64,000 bases of DNA. Source: Hyphomonadaceae bacterium. GTDB lineage: Bacteria > Pseudomonadota > Alphaproteobacteria > Rhizobiales > Hyphomicrobiaceae. The stretch's first letter is position 1. Every line of letters starts with the position of its first letter. Below, in pieces: positions 53,337 to 64,000 of this stretch. The translations under genes and the position numbers were made by a program. Under the pieces are notes generated by a model. That model saw only the letters and a program-made list of their open reading frames with translations. It made no database searches and had not been told where the DNA came from. The stretch spans positions 1 through 64,000 of the forward strand of contig JAIEQJ010000007.1 of the NCBI GenBank assembly GCA_019747815.1. The letters run 5' to 3'.

Positions 53337-54721
53337 CCCTTCTTGGCCGACGGAGGCGACGCGATGGTGTTTTCAGGCTCCGAAGCGGTTGGAATGAGGG
53401 TTCCGGTCACGGACCGCCGGATGTCGAGATACTTGGCTGCCGCGTCTTTGACTTGCGCCACCGTGACCTTGGCGATCGCGGCCGGCCAGCTGTTGATCTG
53501 GTCGATGGTCAATCCGAGCACCAAGCCGCTGCCGTAGCGCCGGGCAAGCGCCTCCTGGCTGTCGGACTCGTACACGAACTCGGCAATGAACTGCTTCTTG
53601 GCGCGCTCAAGATCGGCCTCGGTGACGCCGTTGGCCCGCAGATCGCGCACGACCCGATCGATCCCCTGCTCCACCTTGTCGAGCGGCACGCCCTCGGCCG
53701 CCACGGCATAGAGGCCGATGGAACCGCTGTCGAGAGAAAGGCCGGAGTACCAGCCGCCCGCACTCGAGGCGAGCTTCTCCTCGACGACGAGACTCTGATA
53801 GAGGCGGCTCGTGCCGCCCACGCCGGCGATCTTCATCAGGAGATAGAGCGCCTCCGCCTCTCCCGGCGCGGCATTGGTGAGCGCCGGCGCCAGATAATAG
53901 CGCCGCACCGAGGCGTTGCCGGCACGCGGGTCCTTGAGCTCGACGCGACGCGGCGCACGCTGCTCGGGCTCCTGCGGGCGCACACGCGGCCTGATGTCCA
54001 AATTGGCGGGCAGCGCCCCATAGGTGGCGTCCGCCAGCGCCTTGACCTCGGCCGGATTGACATCGCCGGTGACGACCACGATGGCATTGTTGGGCGCATA
54101 GAAGCGCTTGTAGAAGGCCAGCGCGTCCTCACGCGAAAGCTTGGCCATCTCGTGCATCCAGCCGATGATGGGAATGCGATAAGGATGGTTCTGATAGAGC
54201 GCCGCCGACATCTGCTCGGTAAGGATGCTCGCAGGCACGTTCTCGGTCCGCACCCGGCGCTCCTCGATGATCACCTGGCGTTCGGTCTCAACCTCGCGCT
54301 CGTTGAGCTGCAGGTTCACCATGCGGTCAGCTTCCATCTGCATGACATTCTTCAGGCGGTCCTTCGATACACGCTCGAAGTAGGCCGTGTAGTCGTAGCT
54401 GGTGAACGCGTTGTGCTGCCCGCCGAGGCGCGAGACGATCGCGGAGAACTCGCCGTTGGCAAGCTTGCCCGTCGACTTGAACATCAGATGCTCGAGAAAG
54501 TGTGCAACGCCCGAGGTGCCGGGCGGCTCGTCGGCCGAGCCGACGCGGAAGTACACCATGTGCGTCACCACCGGCGCACGCGGGTCGGGAACCACCACAA
54601 GGACCAGGCCGTTCGCCAGCTCGAACTGGCTCGCGCGATTGGCGGGGTTGGCCTGAGCCGTTGCAAAGCTTTGGGTGATTAGCATGAGCGCGAGGAGGAG
54701 GCCTTTGCCTGGTGTCCACAT
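53333..54721 (-). CDS. M16 zinc peptidase, active-type subunit
   Basis: This 462-residue pitrilysin-family protein has a signal peptide (GLLLALMLITQSFATAQA). The zinc motif HFLEH lies in GVAHFLEHLMFKST, and the distal Glu is in ETERQVIIEERR. GGQHNAFTSYDYTAYFE is another family marker. It likely degrades peptides in the periplasm together with the inactive partner encoded downstream, whose start overlaps its stop. The start chosen is the ATG directly before the hydrophobic leader. Confidence 0.94.
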   Translation of the reverse strand: MWTPGKGLLLALMLITQSFATAQANPANRASQFELANGLVLVVVPDPRAPVVTHMVYFRVGSADEPPGTSGVAHFLEHLMFKSTGKLANGEFSAIVSRLGGQHNAFTSYDYTAYFERVSKDRLKNVMQMEADRMVNLQLNEREVETERQVIIEERRVRTENVPASILTEQMSAALYQNHPYRIPIIGWMHEMAKLSREDALAFYKRFYAPNNAIVVVTGDVNPAEVKALADATYGALPANLDIRPRVRPQEPEQRAPRRVELKDPRAGNASVRRYYLAPALTNAAPGEAEALYLLMKIAGVGGTSRLYQSLVVEEKLASSAGGWYSGLSLDSGSIGLYAVAAEGVPLDKVEQGIDRVVRDLRANGVTEADLERAKKQFIAEFVYESDSQEALARRYGSGLVLGLTIDQINSWPAAIAKVTVAQVKDAAAKYLDIRRSVTGTLIPTASEPENTIASPPSAKKG

Positions 54722-54943
54722 ATGCCGAGCGATCCTGACCGCGAGGCCGGCGCCTCGCAATTTTGCAGCCCGCACGATGGCGACAGGCCGCGACGAGCAA
54801 CGGGTTCAACCGCCGTTGTATCTGGTTTCCCGAAGGCCATAGTCAAATGACAACCACTTAATGTCGCTGCCGCACTTTGCGGCACCGAGGCAAGCTCGCA
54901 CCGGCATCGGGATAGGGCAGCGCCGCCCGCAGGAACGGCCACT

Positions 54944-55384
54944 CTATTTGTTAATGTTACCTGTAATGCCGCCAAACATTCCGCAGGGCCCATAGGGGCT
55001 GCGATTGGCACTGGCATCGCGTGAATTGAACGCCTTGTCCTTCCACTGGATCTCGCCACGGCAATAGGCCTGATGCAGACGCTCGCGCTCCTTGGCGGCG
55101 GCGACCTTACGCAGCTCTGGATCATTGAGCGCTGCCACGTCCTCGGACGAGGCCTGGCCGGACCCGGGCTCGGGCAGGCGGGTGACGCTGGGCGGCACCA
55201 CCAGCGGCGCCCTGTCCGCCATCTTGGGCTCGGTTCTCTGCTGCGACGCCGCGCTGATGCCCATCCAATCGAACACCTTGCCGTTCAGCTCGATGCCATC
55301 GACACCGCCGCACGCGCTCAACGCAAGGCTCGACGCCACCGCCGCCGCGGCGGACATCTGCGTCAGGTAACGGCGCATCGACAT
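54944..55384 (-). CDS. Small lipoprotein, DUF3035/BamF-like candidate
   Basis: This protein of about 146 residues has a lipoprotein signal (MSAAAAVASSLALSACGG), with Cys in LSAC as the lipid-bearing residue. The mature part contains ELNGKVFDWMGISAASQ and RAPLVVPPSVTRLPEPGSG. Such Pro-rich sequences occur in small alphaproteobacterial lipoproteins encoded next to lspA, some named BamF of the outer-membrane assembly machine. That identity is tentative. Position between lspA and the M16 genes is conserved in related genomes as far as I recall. Confidence 0.65.
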   Translation of the reverse strand: MSMRRYLTQMSAAAAVASSLALSACGGVDGIELNGKVFDWMGISAASQQRTEPKMADRAPLVVPPSVTRLPEPGSGQASSEDVAALNDPELRKVAAAKERERLHQAYCRGEIQWKDKAFNSRDASANRSPYGPCGMFGGITGNINK

Positions 55385-55421
55385 CTCGAGCACCCTAAAG
55401 TTTCTCTGTTCCGCCAACGAC

Positions 55422-55928
55422 CTACGGCGACTTTGAGGCACGATTACGACTCGGGCTCAGCGAGTCATACAGGAGCCCGCAAACCCCGGCAACAATGGCT
55501 GCATCGGCAATATTAAAGACATACCAGTAGAACCCCATGGCATGGAGGGAGAAAAAGTCCGCCACCCCACCGATGACGAGGCGGTCGATGGCGTTGCTGA
55601 TGGCCCCTCCGATGATGAGCCCCAGGCTGACGGCAACCAGCCTTTCCGTGACGCCGCGGGCCAGCCAGACGGCCATGGCGAGCGCTGCCAGCACGGCAAA
55701 ACCCGCCAGCAGCCACTGGCCCTCCCGCGTCTCCTGCGAGAACATGCCGTAGCTGACGCCCAAGTTCTTGACATAGACCAGATCGAGAAACGGCGTGACG
55801 GCAACCCGGCCCCGCTCCTCGATCCGGTAGATGAGGAGCATCCACCACTTGTGGGCCTGGTCCACCGCAATCGTCAGCACGGCCAATCCAACCCCGATTG
55901 GCGACAGAGGACCCCAGAGCCAACGCAT
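55422..55928 (-). CDS. lspA: Lipoprotein signal peptidase
   Basis: This 168-residue inner-membrane aspartic protease with four helices removes signal peptides from prolipoproteins. Motifs are DLVYVKNLGVSYGMF, GGAISNAIDRLVIGGVADFF (first catalytic Asp) and WYVFNIADAAI (second Asp). It starts 25 bases after the ileS stop. Its natural substrate includes the lipoprotein encoded immediately downstream. Confidence 0.96.
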   Translation of the reverse strand: MRWLWGPLSPIGVGLAVLTIAVDQAHKWWMLLIYRIEERGRVAVTPFLDLVYVKNLGVSYGMFSQETREGQWLLAGFAVLAALAMAVWLARGVTERLVAVSLGLIIGGAISNAIDRLVIGGVADFFSLHAMGFYWYVFNIADAAIVAGVCGLLYDSLSPSRNRASKSP

Positions 55929-55953
55929 TCGCACCACCCCCCTCGCGATCGGA

Positions 55954-58900
55954 TCAATCCAGCGCGCGCTGATCGAACTCCCGCACCGCCGCCGCGTCGC
56001 GGGCGGAGAGATCGGGGTAGTCGGGATCACTGCCGACATCGTCCGTGAAGCGCCAGGAGCGTGCGCACTTGACCCCTTCGGCACGCTTGGGCACCACGCC
56101 CACACCCGCCACGTCGGGCAGCGTGAACGCGCCCTCAGGCGGCTCCCCTTCGATCACCTCGATGGCGGACGTGATGCACACTTCCGCAAAATCGATGCCC
56201 TCCAGCGCCGCCAGCAGATCGTCATCCTTGATATAGACCTGCGGCGCGGCTTCCAGCGACGAGCCGATCCTCTTGTTGGCCCGCTCGATCTCGAGCGCAC
56301 CCGTGACCACGCGGCGCACGCGCTTGATCCCTTCCCATTCCTGGGCCAGCGCCGGGTTGCGCCAGCCTTGCGGCAGCGCGGGAAACGTCTCCAGATGCAC
56401 CGAGCCGTCCTCCGAGGGGTAGCGCGCCAGCCAGGCCTCCTCGGCCGTGAAGCACAAGAGCGGCGCCAGCCACGCGCACGTGGCGCGGAAGATCTGCTCG
56501 ATCGTCTCCAAGGCGGCCTTGCGCTTGGCGCTGGAATAGGGCTCGCAGTAGAGCGCGTCCTTGCGGATGTCGAAATAGAACGCGGATAGGTCCGTGTTCA
56601 TGAAGTGCGACAGCGCGGCCACCACGCGCTTGTAATCGTATTCGGCGTAGGCCTTGCGCACGACCTCGTCGAGCTCGGTCAGGCGATGCAGCATCACCTG
56701 CTCCAGCTCGGGCATGGTGGATACCGCGACCTTCTGCTTGCCCTCGTAGTGCGCCAGCGTGCCCAGCATCCAGCGCAAGGTGTTGCGCATCTTGCGGTAG
56801 GTCTCGACGAAGGTCTTGAGGATCTCGGGTCCGATGCGCAGGTCGTCGGCATAATCGGAAGCGGCCACCCACAACCGCAGGATGTCGGCGCCCGAGCCCT
56901 TGATGACGTCCTGGGGCGCGACCACGTTCTTCAGCGACTTCGACATCTTCTGCCCCTTCTCGTCGAGCACGAAGCCGTGCGTGAGCACGACGTCATAGGG
57001 GGCGCGGCCGCGCGTGCCGCAGCTCTCCAGCAGCGAGGAATGGAACCAGCCGCGGTGCTGGTCGGAGCCTTCCAGATACATGACGGTGTCGGCGCCGCCG
57101 TCGCGCTTGCGCCGGATGCCGGCGAGCTGGGGGAAGTGCTTGGGGTCCTCCAGGGTGAAGGCATGCGTGGAGGCGGAGTCGAACCACACGTCGCAGATGT
57201 CGTCGACCTTCTTCCATTCCGCCGCGCTGTAATCGTTGCCGAGGAAGCGCTCGGCGGCGCCGGGCTCGTGCCAGGCGCTGATGCCCTTCTCCTCCAGCGC
57301 CGCAGTGATGCGCTGGTTGACCTCGTCGTCCTGCAGGATCTGGTAGGAGCCGTCGGCATTGTCCTTGACAAAGATCGGGATCGGCACGCCCCAGGCGCGC
57401 TGGCGGGAGAGCACCCAGTCGGGCTTGGCCTCGATCATGCCGGTGATGCGGTTCTGCCCCGTCGCCGGCACCCACTTGGTCTCGGCGATGGCGCGCAGCG
57501 CGAGCTGGCGCAGGGTGTGGCCCTCGATGGCCTCACGGCCCTGTTCCCTCTCCCCGCGCGCGGGGAGAGGGCTAGCCCGTGAAGCCGGGGAGAGGGGGAG
57601 GTTGGCAGCGCCGATCGGCCGGTCCATGGCGATGAACCACTGCGGCGTGTTGCGGAAGATGACGGGCTTCTTGGAGCGCCAGGAGTGCGGATACTGGTGC
57701 TTGAGCCGGCCGCGCGCGATGAGCGCGTTGGCCTCCACCAGCGCCTTGATGACGGCCTCGTTGGCATCGCCCTTCTCGCCCTTGTCGGTGAGCACGCGCT
57801 TGCCCGTAAAGCCCGGCGCCTCGCGCGTGAACGCACCATCGGCATCGACGGTGAAGGGGATGGCGGTGTCGATGCCGCGCGCGGCGAGCTTGGCCTGATT
57901 GGCCATCCAGATCTCGAAGTCGTCGCGGCCATGGCCGGGCGCGGTGTGCACGAAGCCGGTGCCGTCCTCGTCCGTGACGTGGTCGCCGTCGAGCAGGGGG
58001 ACGTCGAAGTCATAGCCCCTCCCGCGCAGCGGATGCGCGCAGGTCAATCCGATCGGATCGACGTCACCTGTCAGCTCGAATGCGTCCACCTTCGCCGCCT
58101 TCATGACGGCTTCGGCAAGCTTCTTGGCCAGAATGAGCCTGTCACCCGCCTTGGCCCAATTTCCTTCGGGCGCCTTCGTCACCTCGTACAAACCGTAGTC
58201 GATCCTGTTCGAAAAGCTGATCGCGCGGTTGCCAGGAAGTGTCCAAGGCGTCGTGGTCCAGATGACAACCGACGCTCCTTCGAGCACCGCAGGCTGTGCT
58301 CCCACCGCCTTGGGCACGACAGGAAACTTCACCCACACCATGTCGCTGGTGGTGTCGTGATACTCGATCTCGGCCTCGGCGAGAGCCGTCTTTTCCACCA
58401 CGCTCCACATCACGGGCTTGGAGCCGCGGTATAGCTGCCCGCTGGCGGCAAACTTCATCAGCTCGCGCGCGATCTGCGCCTCGGCGGCAAACGCCATGGT
58501 CGTGTAGGGGTGGTCCCAGTCGCCCTCGACGCCCAGCCGCTTGAACTCGGCCCGCTGGATGGCGATCCACTTTTGCGCGAAGGCCCGGCACTCGTCGATC
58601 AGCTGCAGAACCGGCACGTCCTCCTTGCGCATGCCCTTGGCGCGGTACTCCTGCTCGATCTGCCACTCGATCGGCAGGCCGTGGCAGTCCCAGCCGGGCA
58701 CATAGTTGGAATCGAAGCCCAGCATCTGCTGGCTGCGCGTCACCATGTCCTTCAGGATCTTGTTGAGCGCCGTGCCGATGTGGATGTTGCCGTTGGCGTA
58801 GGGCGGGCCGTCGTGGAGGATGAACTTCGACCTGCCCTTGGCCGCCTGGCGCAGCCGCCGGTACATGCCGAGCCTGGCCCAGCGCTCGAGCAGCTTGGGC

Positions 58901-58995
58901 TCGAGCTGCGGCAGCCCCGCCTTCATCGGGAACTCGGTCTTGGGCAGAAACAGGGTCGCGCTCCAATCGCGCGAGGCAGGTTTGGTCGAGGTCAT
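55954..58995 (-). CDS. ileS: Isoleucyl-tRNA synthetase with in-frame repeat insertion
   Basis: This 1013-residue class I synthetase charges tRNA-Ile. The HIGH motif is in [20 protein letters not shown] and KMSKS is at residues 683-687 in [10 protein letters not shown]. The editing domain and anticodon-binding C-terminus are complete. Between MDRPIGAAN and [11 protein letters not shown] lies an unusual stretch starting near residue 465, [17 protein letters not shown], which is the translation of a GC-rich palindromic element (57546-57597). Family members usually have only a few residues there. The frame is kept, so the enzyme is presumably functional. It heads the lspA-M16-pgi-mutL block. Confidence 0.97.
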   Translation of the reverse strand: MTSTKPASRDWSATLFLPKTEFPMKAGLPQLEPKLLERWARLGMYRRLRQAAKGRSKFILHDGPPYANGNIHIGTALNKILKDMVTRSQQMLGFDSNYVPGWDCHGLPIEWQIEQEYRAKGMRKEDVPVLQLIDECRAFAQKWIAIQRAEFKRLGVEGDWDHPYTTMAFAAEAQIARELMKFAASGQLYRGSKPVMWSVVEKTALAEAEIEYHDTTSDMVWVKFPVVPKAVGAQPAVLEGASVVIWTTTPWTLPGNRAISFSNRIDYGLYEVTKAPEGNWAKAGDRLILAKKLAEAVMKAAKVDAFELTGDVDPIGLTCAHPLRGRGYDFDVPLLDGDHVTDEDGTGFVHTAPGHGRDDFEIWMANQAKLAARGIDTAIPFTVDADGAFTREAPGFTGKRVLTDKGEKGDANEAVIKALVEANALIARGRLKHQYPHSWRSKKPVIFRNTPQWFIAMDRPIGAANLPLSPASRASPLPARGEREQGREAIEGHTLRQLALRAIAETKWVPATGQNRITGMIEAKPDWVLSRQRAWGVPIPIFVKDNADGSYQILQDDEVNQRITAALEEKGISAWHEPGAAERFLGNDYSAAEWKKVDDICDVWFDSASTHAFTLEDPKHFPQLAGIRRKRDGGADTVMYLEGSDQHRGWFHSSLLESCGTRGRAPYDVVLTHGFVLDEKGQKMSKSLKNVVAPQDVIKGSGADILRLWVAASDYADDLRIGPEILKTFVETYRKMRNTLRWMLGTLAHYEGKQKVAVSTMPELEQVMLHRLTELDEVVRKAYAEYDYKRVVAALSHFMNTDLSAFYFDIRKDALYCEPYSSAKRKAALETIEQIFRATCAWLAPLLCFTAEEAWLARYPSEDGSVHLETFPALPQGWRNPALAQEWEGIKRVRRVVTGALEIERANKRIGSSLEAAPQVYIKDDDLLAALEGIDFAEVCITSAIEVIEGEPPEGAFTLPDVAGVGVVPKRAEGVKCARSWRFTDDVGSDPDYPDLSARDAAAVREFDQRALD
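57546..57597. repeat. Palindromic repeat element inserted in frame within ileS
   Basis: A perfect 26-bp palindrome (57546-57571, half-site CCCTCTCCCCGCG) is followed by 13 bases and a third partial copy, CCGGGGAGAGGG (57585-57596). In translation it gives [16 protein letters not shown]-like sequence, familiar from intergenic REP elements mis-read as protein. Here it lies within an essential gene. Confidence 0.8.
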
Positions 58996-59740
58996 GGGGA
59001 AGCCGTCTGTGACAAGCCGATACGACGCGATTGCAAAAGCACGGGGGGAGCCCCGGACGCCCTCAGCCGCGGGCTGGAGCGACGGGGCATATAATTCGCG
59101 TCAGCTTGCGTATGAATCGCGGCATGGCCCGTGTTGTAGCCGCGTCGCCGGCCGGGGGCAACTGGGCGCAGAACGGCCGATCACGGCACGCGCACCGATT
59201 CTGTGGCGAATGAACAACATGGGCCGCTCGGCCCCGCCCCGTGGGAACCGAACGGCACGGCTGACGTTTAGCCGTCCCAAGGATGCCGCGGCGCAGACGC
59301 GTGGCGCGTCTCATGCACCGCCCGCGCCATCCCTCGCCTGCCGGTGCGGCCCGCAAGGGCGGAAAAAAAATGCCCGCGGGCCTGAACCGTTCAACATCCT
59401 GCGGCGTAAACGTTTGGGGGAATGTCGTCGCGGTGAGCCGCACTCTGCGGTGCAGCTCAGCGGGCCGCGATGGCATTCCCCCTCCCTTGGGCTGCGCGGG
59501 CTGTCCTGCAACAAGCCCAAAAACGGGGGGCGATGGGCGCGGCTCGAACAGGATCGATGGCGCAGCCCGAAAGCCCAGGCGCGCCGCCTGCCGCGCCTCG
59601 TTGCGTCTTCCCCACTCCCCCCATTATGCGCAAGTCTGCGGCTGGCGTTGCGCCGATTCGGCCTATGGCGCGGCACCGGCGATTTCACTAGATTCAGGGC
59701 AGCAACGGTCAAAAGACGACGGCCACATCGGGCAAGACAC
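58996..59740. other. 745-base gap between ileS and scpA
   Basis: The gap must contain the leftward ileS promoter and the rightward scpA promoter. It holds a GGGCCG/CGGCCC hairpin near 59221, a perfect EcfG-type promoter (59244-59268), a run of A residues at 59365-59372 and an AT-richer patch near 59690. Frames that span it are Arg/Pro/Ser-rich and look non-coding. One of them (59283-59744, 153 codons) ends exactly in ATGA overlap with scpA, but its composition argues against a gene. A small RNA from the stress promoter is possible. Confidence 0.5.
59244..59268 (+). promoter_or_regulatory. EcfG (general stress sigma factor)-type promoter
   Basis: GGAAC, 16 bases, then CGTT is an exact match to the alphaproteobacterial EcfG consensus GGAAC-N16/17-CGTT. 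The predicted start of transcription is near 59275, about 465 bases before scpA. No confident gene lies directly downstream. Confidence 0.5.
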
Positions 59741-61912
<2,172 letters not shown>

Positions 61913-61972
61913 CGCCGCGGTTGCGCCAGCCGCCCGGCGCTGCGATACTCCGCCTGCGCAACAGGTGCCTGC

Positions 61973-62566
61973 ATGAACACGCCTTTTCCGGTACGGAAGG
62001 ACGGCAAGTTCAGCGTGGAGGAATTCTTCGCGCTCATCGAGTCGCGGCCGGAGGAAGAGCGCTGGCAGCTGATCGACGGGGTCGCCATGATGATGCCGCC
62101 GCCGACGCTGGTGCACCAGCGCATTGCCTCCAATCTCGCGCTCGAACTCAACGCTCACTTTCGGGCCCACCGACCAACGCTCTTCGCCTATCAGGAAGTC
62201 GGTCTGATCGTGCCGGAGGCCGAGCTGTTCCGACCCGAAGCGGACGTCGCGGTGCTCGATGCGATGGCCGATTACGAATCCTACGCCGGCAAGTTCTATT
62301 GCGTTGCCGAGGTCCTGTCCGAAAGCAACACGGACAAGGACATTGCGGTGAAGCGGCGGCGCTACCTGCAGCACCCGGACAACATGTGTTTCGTACTGAT
62401 CGAGCAGAAGCGCGTGCGCGCCGAGCTGCTGGCGCGCGCCACGGCTTGGCAACCTGTGGTTCTGGAAGGGCTCGATGCCGTGCTCGACATCCCCGAGTGG
62501 GGCTTTCGCACCCCCCTCGGGGAACTCTATCGCGGCACGCCGCTCGGGCGGTCAATCAATAGCTAA
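61973..62566 (+). CDS. Uma2-family (DUF820) endonuclease-like protein
   Basis: This 197-residue protein has the Uma2 pattern: SVEEFFALIESRPEEERWQLIDGVAMMM, then RPEADVAVLD and FYCVAEVLSESNTDKD with the PD-(D/E)XK-like acidic residues, and YLQHPDNMCFVLIEQKR. The family has a restriction-endonuclease-like fold, is widespread in cyanobacteria and scattered elsewhere, and its biological role is unclear. It stands alone and ends convergently with the TRAP-binding protein gene, overlapping by 4 bases. Confidence 0.88.
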   Translation: MNTPFPVRKDGKFSVEEFFALIESRPEEERWQLIDGVAMMMPPPTLVHQRIASNLALELNAHFRAHRPTLFAYQEVGLIVPEAELFRPEADVAVLDAMADYESYAGKFYCVAEVLSESNTDKDIAVKRRRYLQHPDNMCFVLIEQKRVRAELLARATAWQPVVLEGLDAVLDIPEWGFRTPLGELYRGTPLGRSINS

Positions 62567-63660
62567 GTCCGCGTCTCCATGCGCACCTGGTAGGTGTCGA
62601 AGGTGAGCTCATTGACCTGCCACCATTGGTAGGCGTCCTTGCGGAACGCGCGCACGCTGTCATAGAGCCTCTTGAAGCGCGGGTTCTTGCCGGCCTCCTC
62701 CACACAGGCTTCCTCGGTCGCCTTGTAGCCCGCATCCATCACCGCGGTCGGAAACGGCTTCAACACCGCGCCCTGGCCGATCAGGCGCTTGAGCGCCGCG
62801 GGGTTGGTGTAGTCGTATTTCGCCAGGAACCAGGAGCCGGCATCGTGGGCCGCCGCCGTCAGGATCGCCTGGTAGTGCTTGGGCAGCTCGTTCCACTTCG
62901 CCATGTTGACGATGAAATGGCCCGACGCACCACCCTCCCACCAGCCCGGGAAATAGTAGTACTTGGCGACCTTGACGAAGCCGAACTTCTCATCGTCCGT
63001 GGGCGCGATCCACTCCACCGCATCCAGCGTGCCCTTCTCCAGCGCCGGATAGACATCGCCGGCCGCGATCTGCTGCGGGATCACGCCGAGCTTGCTGACG
63101 ATGCGGCCGGCAAAGCCGCCGATGCGGAACTTGAGGCCTTTGAGGTCGTCGACCGAGGTGATCTCCTTGCGGAACCAGCCGCCCATCTGCCCGCCGGTAT
63201 CGCCCATCTTGATGACGTGCGCGTTGTATTGAGCGAACAGCTCCTGCACCAGCTCGAGACCTCCGCCATGCTGATACCACGCCTCGCCCATGCGCGCGTT
63301 GAGACCGAAGGGGATGCCCGTCGTGAACGCAAACGCGGTATCCTTGCCCCAGTTGTAGTAGCCGGTCGTGAACGAGCATTCGACATTGCCACCCTGCACG
63401 GCATCGAGCACCTGCAGGCCGGGCACGATCTCGCCGGCCGGGAAGACTTGGATCTGAAAGCGGTTGTCGGTCATCTCCGCCACCCGCTTGGACAGCGTGT
63501 CGGAAGCGCCATGCAGCGTGTCGAGCACCCGCGGGAAGCTCGAGGCGAGGCGCCACCGGATTTCCGGCATCGACTGGGCCAAGGCGGGCGCCGCAAGCGT
63601 GGCCGCAGCCACGCCCGGGCCTGCCGCCGCACCCAGTTTCATGAATTGCCGCCGCTGCAT
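62563..63660 (-). CDS. TRAP-transporter solute-binding protein (DctP type), Tat-exported
   Basis: This 365-residue periplasmic receptor has a twin-arginine leader (MQRRQFMKLG ... LAAPALAQ). The mature chain has IRWRLASSFPRVLDTLHGAS, NRFQIQVFPAGEIVPGLQ, LKGLKFRIGGFAGRIVSKLG and EWIAPTDDEKFG, typical of the mannitol/chloroaromatic-type DctP subgroup. Ligands may be small organic acids. No TRAP membrane subunits adjoin it. A TATAGG-like -10 lies about 40 bases upstream on its strand (63701-63706). Confidence 0.93.
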   Translation of the reverse strand: MQRRQFMKLGAAAGPGVAAATLAAPALAQSMPEIRWRLASSFPRVLDTLHGASDTLSKRVAEMTDNRFQIQVFPAGEIVPGLQVLDAVQGGNVECSFTTGYYNWGKDTAFAFTTGIPFGLNARMGEAWYQHGGGLELVQELFAQYNAHVIKMGDTGGQMGGWFRKEITSVDDLKGLKFRIGGFAGRIVSKLGVIPQQIAAGDVYPALEKGTLDAVEWIAPTDDEKFGFVKVAKYYYFPGWWEGGASGHFIVNMAKWNELPKHYQAILTAAAHDAGSWFLAKYDYTNPAALKRLIGQGAVLKPFPTAVMDAGYKATEEACVEEAGKNPRFKRLYDSVRAFRKDAYQWWQVNELTFDTYQVRMETRT

Positions 63661-63800
63661 GATGTTCCTCCCCTGCCGAACTGCGCTTGTCCCGGCAAAT
63701 CCTATACAAGCATTGAATCCGACGGTCCATGAGTGCGCCCCGGCATTGGCTTTCCGCCTGCGGCGATCGGCGCGGCGCCCGGGTCGCGGGCTGGGCTCGG

Positions 63801-63829
63801 CTTGACAGCGCGGGGGGCGTTGTCTATCT
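63801..63829 (+). promoter_or_regulatory. Sigma-70 promoter of groES
   Basis: CTTGAC (63801-63806), a 17-base spacer and CTATCT (63824-63829) match the rhizobial housekeeping form CTTGAC-N17-CTATAT closely. The predicted start of transcription is just before the CIRCE operator. Confidence 0.7.
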
Positions 63830-63841
63830 GAGGCACGGCCG

Positions 63842-63868
63842 CTAGCACTCGATCAAGAGAAGTGCTAA
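63842..63868. promoter_or_regulatory. CIRCE operator (HrcA site)
   Basis: CTAGCACTC, 9 bases, AAGTGCTAA: one mismatch per arm from the TTAGCACTC-N9-GAGTGCTAA consensus. It lies just downstream of the promoter, so the HrcA repressor would block groES-groEL transcription until heat shock. Confidence 0.9.
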
Positions 63869-63939
63869 CAGCCCCCGTCCAACCCCTTCTTGCGTGGCCC
63901 AATAGCCCGTAAGCCTCTGATATCGGAGAGTCCTTCCAG

Positions 63940-64000
63940 ATGAAATTCCGCCCCTTGCACGACCGCGTCGTGGTTCGCCGGGTTGAGAGCGAGACCAAGA
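63940..64000 (+). CDS. groES: Co-chaperonin GroES, 5' part (cut by window end)
   Basis: The visible residues MKFRPLHDRVVVRRVESETK are the start of GroES, the lid of the GroEL folding chamber. GGAGAG precedes the ATG by 9 bases. About 20 of the usual 95-105 residues are in the window. A promoter and a CIRCE site lie upstream, and groEL is expected to follow beyond the window. Confidence 0.95.
   Translation, partial: MKFRPLHDRVVVRRVESETK

Noticed and set aside
54920-54960. GGAAC near 54931 as a second EcfG promoter
   Set aside because: The GTT follows after 13 bases, too short for the GGAAC-N16/17-CGTT consensus.
58820-59740. Upstream extension of the methylmalonyl-CoA mutase frame
   Set aside because: The extension is basic and low in complexity with no similarity to the mutase N-terminus, which clearly begins at [10 protein letters not shown].

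Overview
The window is GC-rich, densely coded DNA from an alphaproteobacterium, most likely of the order Hyphomicrobiales (Rhizobiales). The evidence is gene order: DUF4170 - ABC exporter - DUF374/waaA - lpxK - DUF2093 - xseA - purD, and ileS - lspA - small lipoprotein - M16 - M16 - pgi - mutL. The promoter in front of groES also has the rhizobial form (CTTGAC-N17-CTATCT) followed by a CIRCE operator. No rRNA, tRNA, CRISPR array, transposase or integrase was seen.

Layout. 0.1-11 kb holds two molybdenum-enzyme systems. One is a b-type cytochrome with a Tat-exported sulfite-oxidase-fold protein. The other is a three-subunit complex resembling the cytoplasmic sulfite:quinone oxidoreductase SoeABC. 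Between them lie a beta-carbonic anhydrase, aroQ, a secreted HECGH protein, an orphan phage-like DUF2793/beta-helix protein and a BtuF-like protein. 11-17.9 kb has an HWE histidine kinase, an ATGA-coupled trio (amidohydrolase, YtkA/FixH-like protein, di-heme MauG/peroxidase) and an L,D-transpeptidase. 18-25.4 kb has a solute-binding protein coupled to ndh, a small ABM-like protein and a 1335-residue multi-PAS GGDEF-EAL protein. 25.6-29.4 kb is an agmatinase-like / gamma-glutamyltransferase-like / DUF1028 cluster, followed by ctaA and ubiA.

31.6-37.4 kb is a lipid A/Kdo cluster in which DUF374 and WaaA are fused into one protein. xseA, purD, two tandem patatins, an HEQMH protein, tadA, a pseudouridine synthase, rsmD and a DMT transporter follow. 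46-48.7 kb is the most accessory-looking part. A 101-bp direct copy of the mutL 3' end flanks a 1.6-kb islet carrying a membrane-anchored helical-repeat protein and a small membrane protein. 48.6-59 kb is the ileS-to-mutL housekeeping block, read leftward. ileS contains an in-frame palindromic repeat. A 745-bp gap with a perfect general-stress (EcfG-type) promoter match precedes methylmalonyl-CoA mutase. The window ends with a Uma2 protein, a TRAP-type binding protein and the start of groES.

The strongest novelty candidates are the mutL-end duplication with its islet, the palindrome inside ileS, the coupled amidohydrolase/YtkA/di-heme operon, the DUF374-WaaA fusion and the orphan EcfG promoter. 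Family assignments come from reading motifs by eye. No database search was possible.
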